Notes under the pieces: generated by a model
What the model was told of the DNA's origin: nothing
The model's database searches: none
What the model saw: only the letters and a program-made list of their open reading frames with translations
Position numbers and translations under genes: made by a program
Source of the DNA: a bacterium
Lineage (GTDB): Bacteria > UBA10199 > 2-02-FULL-44-16 > JAAZCA01
Direction of reading: 5' to 3'
Assembly: GCA_041648665.1 (NCBI GenBank)
Contig: JBAZOP010000146.1
Coordinates: 1-5,076 of the forward strand
Length of the DNA stretch: 5,076 nucleotides
In this document: one piece after another, positions 1 through 5,076 of the stretch
How the letters are laid out: each line of letters starts with the position of its first letter
How positions within the stretch are numbered: position 1 is the stretch's first letter

Positions 1-41
1 CCCTCGTTCACCACTTGGAATCGCTTGGTCTTCAAAGACAT
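1..41 (-). CDS. Start of an unidentified small gene, cut by the window edge (possibly RNHCP-type)
   Basis: Only the first 13 codons and two bases of the next are present. They begin at ATG (41-39) and read MSLKTKRFQVVNE, then GG, which must encode glycine. The ATG lies 10 nt past the TGA stop of the RDD gene on the same strand, so the two are probably co-transcribed. No strong Shine-Dalgarno sequence precedes it; the upstream bases are AAGTGAGCAAGCAGCC, so translation may depend on coupling to the gene before. From memory, small zinc-binding RNHCP-domain proteins often start with a basic stretch followed by F-x-V-x-x-E-G before their first Cys pair. The cysteines that would decide this lie outside the window, so the resemblance is only a hint. 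The gene could also be something unrelated. Confidence 0.45.
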   Translation of the reverse strand, partial: MSLKTKRFQVVNE

Positions 42-51
42 GGCTGCTTGC

Positions 52-1134
52 TCACTTCTTTTTGTCCTTGCCGCGCTTCGGCCTCATCACCTTTATCCTG
101 ACGCTGCTTTTTTCTTCCGCTCCGCCGTCTTTCAGCGAAAACAAATAGCTCTTCTCCTTGAAGGATCGCCACAACCCTATGTCGAAGCCCTGCTTCAGTC
201 TCACGATCAGCATTGGGATGTTCTTCGGCAAAAGGCCGCTGTGAGCCAGGACGTCGTAGATGTGTTTCGCCTGTTGCGCGATTATCGATTCATTCAGCTC
301 CTTGTCGATGAAGGCCGAGATCACGAATACGTCGGCGTATATCTTTCCGTCGACCATCAGGTCATGCGAGGCCGGTTTTATGTGCCTGATGGAGGGCATG
401 ACCCTCTTGAGCTGGGAGACCACGGCCGCCTTGGCGAGCTCTTTTTCGTCGTGCGTCATGTGCCACGCCCGCGCACCCTGTATCGCGATCGTCGCGGACG
501 CGAGGCATGCGAACGCGATCAAGGCCTTCTTGTGGCTGGATGACGGAAGGCTCACCATGGCCTTGTTTTTGACGACCACGGTGTTCAGCATGAGGTCGGA
601 GATCGTCTTGTGCAAGGGGTGGAGCGCGCCGAATATCGCGACCCCGAGCGCTGTGAGTATCCCCACCAGCTCGAAGATCAGGATCGGCGCTGACTGAGAA
701 TCCGACAGCGCTGATATCTTGTACATTGAGAAGACGACCGCGAATGGCGCGAACCTGAGGACCGCGTCTACGAATCCCGGCGCTTCGCCGTCGAGCCGCT
801 GGATCTCTATGTGCATGAGCCTCTTGCCGAGGCTCGCCCCTGCCGCCGTTGCGCTGTCCATCACGCCGAAGTAGAGGGTGGCGAGAACAATCCCTATCCA
901 CCAGCTGTTTTCATTAAGAAACCTCAACTGTGCGATCGGCGATTCGGCCAGCAGGAGCCCCACGGCGGCCATGGCCGCGCAGTCGACGGCAAAGGCGGCC
1001 ACCCTGCGAACGCACACCCTGTACGGGGGCGTGTCCTGGTCATGGCTTACGAGCTGGCGCGTGGCTTCGTGCTGGATGCGCAGCTCGGTCGCAAATCGCG
1101 CGTGCTCGGCGGGGTTATGGCCCTTCTCTTCCAT
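52..1134 (-). CDS. RDD-family integral membrane protein with an uncharacterised C-terminal domain
   Basis: This 360-residue membrane protein carries an RDD domain. The marks are an Arg pair (R43, R44) followed by Asp51 in the first membrane segment, the loop motif GASLGKRLMHIEI (99-111), and HKTISDLMLNTVVV (175-188), whose Asp180 matches the conserved RDD Asp. Hydrophobic segments lie near 45-63, 77-93, 124-140, 149-170 and 203-219. The first 40 residues are polar and probably cytoplasmic. RDD proteins are mostly of unknown function; some are linked to ion or osmotic stress. After the last segment comes a soluble region (about 223-350) that I do not recognise, then a basic end (RPKRGKDKKK). 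With HKK at 201-203 on the inner side, that region would face outward. A TAA two codons upstream fixes the ATG as the earliest start, but no Shine-Dalgarno sequence precedes it. The family call is firm; the role is unknown. Confidence 0.85.
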   Translation of the reverse strand: MEEKGHNPAEHARFATELRIQHEATRQLVSHDQDTPPYRVCVRRVAAFAVDCAAMAAVGLLLAESPIAQLRFLNENSWWIGIVLATLYFGVMDSATAAGASLGKRLMHIEIQRLDGEAPGFVDAVLRFAPFAVVFSMYKISALSDSQSAPILIFELVGILTALGVAIFGALHPLHKTISDLMLNTVVVKNKAMVSLPSSSHKKALIAFACLASATIAIQGARAWHMTHDEKELAKAAVVSQLKRVMPSIRHIKPASHDLMVDGKIYADVFVISAFIDKELNESIIAQQAKHIYDVLAHSGLLPKNIPMLIVRLKQGFDIGLWRSFKEKSYLFSLKDGGAEEKSSVRIKVMRPKRGKDKKK

Positions 1135-1140
1135 GAGGAG

Positions 1141-1168
1141 TTAATACCACAGGAAAATGCGCATGCAA
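1141..1168 (-). promoter_or_regulatory. Candidate sigma-70-like promoter for the RDD gene
   Basis: On the minus strand, TTGCAT (1168-1163) and TATTAA (1146-1141) are separated by 16 nt. The -10 box matches TATAAT at four of six bases and the -35 matches TTGACA at three of six. The expected start of transcription is at or next to the A of the ATG at 1134, which would give a leaderless message. That agrees with the absence of a Shine-Dalgarno sequence: the six bases before the ATG are CTCCTC. This is a pattern match only. Confidence 0.35.
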
Positions 1169-1192
1169 AGCGCCCAGGGGCCTCTCTCATGC

Positions 1193-1219
1193 TGGACAAA
1201 CAGGGCATCATAATTTAAT
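1193..1219 (+). promoter_or_regulatory. Candidate sigma-70-like promoter for the protease-peptidase-transporter operon
   Basis: TGGACA (1193-1198, five of six to TTGACA) and TTTAAT (1214-1219, five of six to TATAAT) are separated by 15 nt, slightly shorter than ideal. An overlapping CATAAT (1209-1214) is an alternative -10, but it would sit only 10 nt from this -35. The site lies in the most AT-rich part of the intergenic region. It would give a 5' leader of about 55 nt before the protease ATG at 1281. No heat-shock-type element was recognised. Confidence 0.35.
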
Positions 1220-1233
1220 CTCCATGAAAGCCT

Positions 1234-1246
1234 GAACGGGTCGTTC
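1234..1246. repeat. Short inverted repeat GAACG-GGT-CGTTC in the protease leader
   Basis: A perfect 5-bp inverted repeat (GAACG / CGTTC) with a 3-nt spacer lies between the candidate plus-strand promoter and the protease start. In RNA it could form a small hairpin, extendable by a U-G pair. As DNA it could be a compact operator. It is short enough to be chance, and no regulator is encoded nearby to pair with it. Confidence 0.25.
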
Positions 1247-1269
1247 GAGCTGCCTTTTGACCTGAGACT

Positions 1270-1275
1270 GGGGGA
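1270..1275 (+). promoter_or_regulatory. Ribosome binding site of the Lon-like protease
   Basis: GGGGGA ends 5 nt before the ATG at 1281, an imperfect but well-placed Shine-Dalgarno sequence. The TGA at 1278-1280 is in frame and directly abuts the ATG, so the coding region cannot extend further upstream. Confidence 0.5.
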
Positions 1276-1280
1276 TCTGA

Positions 1281-3848
1281 ATGCCTTCGCAAAAAGTGTC
1301 GGCGCAGTTGTTGAGATGGAGTCCTGACAAGGAACTCCAAGGGGTCTTCAAAAAGCCGGAGAAGATAAGGCCCACCGAGGCCATAGTCGGCCAGAAGAGG
1401 GCGGTCGAGGCCCTCAAGATGGGGCTCAAGCTCTACCAGACCGGTTTCAACATCTACGTCGCGGGCATGGCCGGCACGGGTCGCATCACCACGATCCGCA
1501 GGGCGCTCAAGCAGCTCGGCAAGTCGAAGGCCGAGATCCCCGACCGCTGTTACGTCTACAATTTCGTGGATCCGTCCCAGCCGGTGCTGCTCACCTTTCC
1601 CAGGGGCAAGGGCCGCGCTTTCCGGGACGACGTGCATGAGCTCGTCAGGGTGCTTCGCGCCGAGATCCCCAAGGCGATCGAGTCCTCCCACGTGCAGCGC
1701 GAGCGAGAACTCATAATCGACCGCTACCAGCGCGAGGAGAAGAAGCTCTTCGAGGATTTTGCCGACCACCTCAAGAAGGAGGGGTTCGCCCTCATCCAGC
1801 TGCAGGAGGGCGGCTACGTCGCGCCGACGGTGTTCCCGATCGTGGGCAACGAGGCGGTCTCCATCGACTACCTCGACAACCTGGTCAAAGACGGCAAGAT
1901 GACCGCCGAGGAGCGCGAGAGCAAGAACAAGCGCTACAAGGAGCTGATGTCCGAGCTGAAGCACGTGCTCACCAAGGCGCGTTCGCTCGGCAAGGAGATG
2001 CACCTTGCGCTCGACCGCCTGATGCAGCGCTCAGGTTCGGCCGTGCTCGACGGCCTGATGGACGATCTAAGGGCGCGCTATTCGGACGAGAAGGTGCGCA
2101 AGTACCTCCTCAGGATGAAGGGGCACATACTCAAGAACCTCGACGTGTTCGCCGGCAAGAAGGAAGAGGAGCACCAGCAGGGGGTCATAGTCCTGGGCGC
2201 ACAGCGACAGGAGGACCATTTCTGGTATTACGAGGTCAACCTGCTCTACGACCAGACGCAGGAGTCGGGCGAAGAGGGCGAGGTCCCGATCGTCGAGGAG
2301 AACAATCCCAGCTACGTCAATATCTTCGGGGCCACCGAGTACAACGTTGGCCCAGGCAACTACTGGACCACCGACTTTCGCTACATAAAGGCCGGCTCGC
2401 TGCTCCGCGCGGACGGCGGCTATCTCATCGTCAACGCGCTCGACGTGCTGCGCAGGCCGCTGGTCTGGGATCAGCTCAAGCGCGTGCTCAAGAAGATGGA
2501 GCTCATAATCCAGCAGCCGGAGACCTACTACCAGTTTGCGCCGCTCACGATCAAACCCGAGCCCGTTCCGCTCTCGGTAAAGGTCATCATGATCGGTCCA
2601 TCCTGGCTCTACAGGCTCCTGTACGCGTACGAGGAGGATTTCGCGAAGACGTTCAAGGTGCTCGCGGACTTCGACGTGACCATGCCGCTCTCCTCCGACT
2701 CCGTGGAGAAGTTCGCTGCGGTCCTCAGGTCGGTCTGCGGCAGGGGAAAGCTCAGGGAGTTCAGCTCAGAGGGCCTGGTCGCCATGGTGGAGTACGGCAT
2801 CGAGGAGTCCGGCCAGCGCGACCGGATATCCACCAGGTTCTCCTATATCACGGACGTGCTGCGCGAGTCGGACTACTGGGCGGGCCAGGACGGCTCCGCG
2901 CAGATCGAACGCAAGCACGTCGAGCGCGCGCTCGAGGCAAAGCGCGAGAGGCACAGGCTCACCGAGGAGCACGTGCAGCGCCTGATCGAGGAGGGAGTGA
3001 TCCTCATCGACTCAAAGGGCTCGCGGATCGGGCAGATCAACGCGCTGTCGGTCTACCAGATCGGCCACGTGAGCTTCGGAAAGCCCTCCAGGGTTACGGC
3101 GACCACCGCCATAGGCAGGGAGGGTGTCATCAACATCGAGCGCGAGGCCAAGATGAGCGGGCCCACGCACGACAAGGGAGTCTACATCCTCACAGGATAT
3201 CTCAGGCACAAATATTCCCAGCGCGAGCCGCTGAACCTCACGGCCTCGCTATGCTTCGAGCAGTCCTACGGCGGCATCGACGGAGACTCCGCCTCCTCCA
3301 CCGAGATCTACGCCATACTCTCCTCGCTCTCTGGCATACCGATCAGGCAGGATATGGCGGTCACGGGTTCAGTCAATCAGATGGGCGACATACAGCCCAT
3401 CGGCGGGGTCAACGAGAAGATCGAAGGTTTCTACGACGTGTGCAAGGCGCAGGGCCTCACGGGCACCCAGGGCGTGATGATACCCGTGCAGAACGAGAGG
3501 CACCTGATGCTGCGCAAGGACGTGACCGAGGCCGTGAAAAAGGGAAAATTCCACATCTACTCTGTCTCCAATATCGACGAGGGCATCGAGCTGCTCATGC
3601 GCAAACCGGCGGGCAAGATGGGCAAGAACGCCGAATATCCTTCGGGCACGGTGCACGGCGAGGTGATGAAGAGGCTGCGCGAGATGAACGAGTCCGTCGC
3701 CAAGCTGATGGAAAAGGGCATGGCGAAGGCGATCCACGACGAGGAAGCGAAGAAACCGAAGAAGGCCCAGAGGACTGAGGTTAAGTCGAAAGTCAAAGTC
3801 AAGACCAAGGCCAAGGTTAAGAAAACAGCGCGAAAGAGGAAGCGCTAG
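1281..3848 (+). CDS. Lon-like ATP-dependent protease (LonB / AAA_32 type, COG1067)
   Basis: This 855-residue cytoplasmic protease should degrade misfolded or regulatory proteins. The order is a short N-terminal part, then the AAA module starting at VGQKRAVEAL (36-45), with a Walker A-like GMAGTGRIT (62-70). A charged, probably helical insertion (about 130-330) follows. Then come PSYVNIFG (343-350), the Walker B-like GGYLIVNALD (379-388), the sensor-type strand KVIMIGPS (434-441) and ADFD (462-465). The Lon protease domain covers about 572-765, with EREAKMSGPTHDKG (620-633), catalytic Ser670 in DGDSAS and Lys713 in PIGGVNEK. Their 43-residue spacing equals that of E. coli Lon S679/K722. No membrane segment is seen, unlike archaeal LonB. 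Two oddities stand out: Arg68 replaces the Walker A Lys and Asn385 sits at the Walker B Asp position, so ATPase activity is uncertain. The last 35 residues are very lysine-rich. An in-frame TGA abutting the ATG fixes the start. Confidence 0.93.
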   Translation: MPSQKVSAQLLRWSPDKELQGVFKKPEKIRPTEAIVGQKRAVEALKMGLKLYQTGFNIYVAGMAGTGRITTIRRALKQLGKSKAEIPDRCYVYNFVDPSQPVLLTFPRGKGRAFRDDVHELVRVLRAEIPKAIESSHVQRERELIIDRYQREEKKLFEDFADHLKKEGFALIQLQEGGYVAPTVFPIVGNEAVSIDYLDNLVKDGKMTAEERESKNKRYKELMSELKHVLTKARSLGKEMHLALDRLMQRSGSAVLDGLMDDLRARYSDEKVRKYLLRMKGHILKNLDVFAGKKEEEHQQGVIVLGAQRQEDHFWYYEVNLLYDQTQESGEEGEVPIVEENNPSYVNIFGATEYNVGPGNYWTTDFRYIKAGSLLRADGGYLIVNALDVLRRPLVWDQLKRVLKKMELIIQQPETYYQFAPLTIKPEPVPLSVKVIMIGPSWLYRLLYAYEEDFAKTFKVLADFDVTMPLSSDSVEKFAAVLRSVCGRGKLREFSSEGLVAMVEYGIEESGQRDRISTRFSYITDVLRESDYWAGQDGSAQIERKHVERALEAKRERHRLTEEHVQRLIEEGVILIDSKGSRIGQINALSVYQIGHVSFGKPSRVTATTAIGREGVINIEREAKMSGPTHDKGVYILTGYLRHKYSQREPLNLTASLCFEQSYGGIDGDSASSTEIYAILSSLSGIPIRQDMAVTGSVNQMGDIQPIGGVNEKIEGFYDVCKAQGLTGTQGVMIPVQNERHLMLRKDVTEAVKKGKFHIYSVSNIDEGIELLMRKPAGKMGKNAEYPSGTVHGEVMKRLREMNESVAKLMEKGMAKAIHDEEAKKPKKAQRTEVKSKVKVKTKAKVKKTARKRKR
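3780..3824 (+). repeat. X-Lys dipeptide repeat in the tail of the protease
   Basis: Residues 834-848 of the protease read VKSKVKVKTKAKVKK, an alternating X-Lys run encoded by near-repeated 6-nt units of the form GTC AAG / ACC AAG / GCC AAG. With the flanking basic residues (EEAKKPKKAQ before, TARKRKR after) it makes a highly positive tail. Such tails resemble histone H1-like low-complexity regions known to bind nucleic acid or polyanions. Both AAA and AAG are used for Lys, so the run is not a recent exact duplication. Confidence 0.7.
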
Positions 3849-3853
3849 GGATC

Positions 3854-3858
3854 AGGAG
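3854..3858 (+). promoter_or_regulatory. Ribosome binding site of the metallopeptidase
   Basis: AGGAG ends 8 nt before the ATG at 3867, which is good Shine-Dalgarno placement and supports that start. It lies in the 18-nt gap after the protease stop. No terminator or promoter fits in that gap, so the two genes are probably one transcript. Confidence 0.75.
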
Positions 3859-3866
3859 CCATACAT

Positions 3867-4946
3867 ATGGACAATCTCAGCAGGGCGCTTCTCGAATCAG
3901 TAGTTTCTCTGCCCACGATGAGCTTTCACGAAACCGCCGTGGCCGCGTTCGTGCGCTGGTACGCCGCGTCGGTCGGCATCGCCGTGAAGGAGGACAGGGC
4001 GGGCAACATACTCCTCACCCATAAAGGCGGGCGAGGCGGCGTCACCTTCGCGGCGCACATGGACCATCCCGGCTTTGAGGTCGTGGCTGCAAAGGGCAAG
4101 AGGGCCACGGTCGCGCTCTGGGGCAAGGTCGCCCCGAAGACCTTCGCGGGGGCGAGGGTGCGGGTCCATACGGACGATGGGCCGATCAGAGGGAAGATAT
4201 CGAAGAGGATACTCAAGAAGAAGCACGAGGGCAGGTTCACCTTCGACCTTTCGGCAGCGGGCCGGGTGAAGAGGGGCGATTTCGGCGCGTTCGACGTAGT
4301 CCCGTTCAAGATCTCTGGCGATAGGATCAGCGCGCTGGCCTGCGACAACCTGATATCGGTCGCGGCCATACTCGATCTCATGACCAGGTTCGCAAAGGGC
4401 AAGGCCAGGGTGAACGTACAAGGGCTTTTCACGCGCGGCGAGGAGGCCGGTTTTTTGGGCGCATTCGCAGCGATGGAGAGCGGACTGATACCGAAGGCCA
4501 GCCCGCTGGTCGTGCTCGAGTGCAGCTCCGCAAAGGGTGGTGGCGTGGAGATAGGCGCGGGCCCGGTCATCCGAGCGGGCGATCTCGCCTCGACTTACGA
4601 TCCCGAGGTTGAGGTCTGGCTCTCCTCCGTTGCTTCTGCTTTGCCCGCAAGCCAAGGTTTCAAATTTCAACGCGCCCTGTTGCAGGGCGGTCGCTGCGAG
4701 GCGTGCGTATACGTGGCGAACGGCTACCGGGCGGGCGGCGTGGCGCTTCCCTTGGGCAACTATCACAACCAGGGAGCGCGCGGGTATGCCGCGGAGCACG
4801 TGAGCGCAGCCGACTACGACAACGTCCTCAAGCTCATCGCCGCACTCGCGCACAGACCGATCGGCAAGGGGCTCCTGCGCGCAAAGGCGGAGCCGATCAG
4901 GAAACATTACGCCGGGCTCAAACGAAAGCTGCTCGGCACAAAATAG
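3867..4946 (+). CDS. M42/M20-like dinuclear metallo-aminopeptidase
   Basis: This 359-residue protein has the co-catalytic (usually zinc or cobalt) peptidase fold of clan MH, closest in layout to M42 glutamyl/deblocking aminopeptidases. The ligand set is readable in order: His64 and Asp66 in AAHMDHPGFEV, bridging Asp160 in ACDN, general base Glu192 and ligand Glu193 in TRGEEAGFLGA, Glu218 in LECS, and His300 in GNYHNQ. All expected positions are filled; Glu218 stands where M42 enzymes often have Asp. Residues of about 75-150, between the first two ligands, match the inserted beta-rich domain used by M42 enzymes for assembly. The length is normal, and no signal peptide or membrane segment is visible, so it should be cytoplasmic. 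It would trim peptides to amino acids, plausibly those released by the protease upstream. Exact specificity cannot be read. It may be annotated as M20/M25/M40 or M28 in databases. Confidence 0.87.
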   Translation: MDNLSRALLESVVSLPTMSFHETAVAAFVRWYAASVGIAVKEDRAGNILLTHKGGRGGVTFAAHMDHPGFEVVAAKGKRATVALWGKVAPKTFAGARVRVHTDDGPIRGKISKRILKKKHEGRFTFDLSAAGRVKRGDFGAFDVVPFKISGDRISALACDNLISVAAILDLMTRFAKGKARVNVQGLFTRGEEAGFLGAFAAMESGLIPKASPLVVLECSSAKGGGVEIGAGPVIRAGDLASTYDPEVEVWLSSVASALPASQGFKFQRALLQGGRCEACVYVANGYRAGGVALPLGNYHNQGARGYAAEHVSAADYDNVLKLIAALAHRPIGKGLLRAKAEPIRKHYAGLKRKLLGTK

Positions 4947-4958
4947 CACATCAATCCA

Positions 4959-4965
4959 AAGGGGG
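4959..4965 (+). promoter_or_regulatory. Ribosome binding site of the transporter-like gene
   Basis: AAGGGGG ends 5 nt before the ATG at 4971, an acceptable purine-rich Shine-Dalgarno sequence. The gap after the peptidase stop is only 24 nt and holds no terminator. Confidence 0.5.
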
Positions 4966-4970
4966 CGAAG

Positions 4971-5076
4971 ATGGACGACGCAGGGGGCGGGACCCAGCTC
5001 AAGGGATTGCCGGAGAACGCGTTCAGGGAGCTCAACGAGGGTGAGCTCTTCAGGCCGCTGGTGGGCGATGATGACA
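4971..5076 (+). CDS. N-terminus of a probable OPT-family oligopeptide transporter, cut by the window edge
   Basis: Thirty-five codons are present before the window ends. After a Gly-rich start (MDDAGGGTQ) comes LKGLPENAFRELNEGELF, then RPLVGDDD. This closely follows the N-terminal signature of bacterial OPT transporters as I recall it (GLP-x-NAYREL-x-x-GE-x-Y-x-P), which precedes their first membrane segment. OPT proteins are large inner-membrane carriers that import oligopeptides or metal-chelate compounds. No membrane segment has been reached yet, so the call rests on this short motif. The position 24 nt behind a peptidase fits a peptide-uptake role. The start is supported by the purine-rich site before it, and an in-frame TAG (the peptidase stop) lies 27 nt upstream. 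Confidence 0.6.
   Translation, partial: MDDAGGGTQLKGLPENAFRELNEGELFRPLVGDDD

Noticed and set aside
25..543. 172-codon plus-strand open frame opposite the RDD gene
   Set aside because: It is antisense to a gene with clear membrane segments and RDD motifs; composition and absence of motifs mark it as a shadow.
1158..1174. GCGC-ATGCAAA-GCGC and overlapping TGCGCA/GCATGC palindromes upstream of the RDD gene
   Set aside because: Arms of only four to six bases, which are common by chance in GC-rich DNA; no second copy was seen in the intergenic region.
1215..2003. 262-codon minus-strand open frame antisense to the start of the protease
   Set aside because: Low-complexity composition (Leu, Val, Asp, Arg, Ala) with no domain; it overlaps a clear AAA module on the other strand.
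3251..3778. 175-codon plus-strand frame inside the protease gene
   Set aside because: Arg/His/Gly-rich out-of-frame reading across the conserved catalytic Ser-Lys region; no ribosome site and no motif.
3849..3866. Possible terminator between protease and peptidase
   Set aside because: The 18-nt gap has no stem-loop or T-run and carries a ribosome site instead.
3897..4949. Long open frame (350 codons) on the minus strand, antisense to the peptidase
   Set aside because: Its translation is rich in Arg, Ala, Gly, Leu and His with no family motif, as expected from the complement of a GC-rich gene. The plus-strand frame has a full metallopeptidase ligand set and a ribosome site.
4947..4970. Possible separate promoter or terminator before the transporter-like gene
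   Set aside because: The 24-nt gap has no recognisable boxes, hairpin or T-run.

Overview
The window is a GC-rich (roughly 60 % by eye), densely coded piece of bacterial chromosome. It holds three complete genes and two genes cut by the window edges. Codon use is strongly G/C at third positions, with frequent AGG and ATA. That style, together with a Lon-like protease of the AAA_32/LonB type and an OPT-type transporter start, fits an uncultivated deltaproteobacteria-like lineage. This assignment is an inference from style and gene families; no marker gene is present.

Layout. On the minus strand, reading leftward from position 1134, is an RDD-family membrane protein with a large uncharacterised C-terminal domain. 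It is followed after 10 nt by the first 13 codons of a small unidentified gene that leaves the window at position 1. On the plus strand, reading rightward from 1281, is a likely operon of three genes. The first is an 855-residue Lon-like protease with an intact Ser-Lys dyad, degenerate Walker motifs and a lysine-rich tail. Next, 18 nt later, is an M42/M20-like metallo-aminopeptidase. After another 24 nt comes the start of a gene whose first 35 residues resemble the N-terminus of OPT-family oligopeptide transporters. The two gene sets diverge from a 146-nt intergenic region (1135-1280) that holds candidate promoters for both directions and a small inverted repeat.

How the genes may work together. 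The plus-strand set reads as a protein and peptide turnover unit: an energy-dependent protease makes peptides, a metallopeptidase trims them, and a peptide transporter brings in more. This is inference from families and spacing. The RDD gene has no evident link to that role apart from sharing the divergent promoter region.

No RNA gene, mobile element, CRISPR array or attachment site was seen. Nothing here is clearly a new system. The observations most worth a second look are: (1) the three plus-strand genes lie in one continuous frame broken only by two TAG codons; (2) the protease has a substituted ATPase core and a basic tail; (3) the RDD gene looks leaderless, because its ATG has no Shine-Dalgarno sequence and a -10-like box lies 6 nt upstream; (4) the RDD protein carries an extra C-terminal domain.
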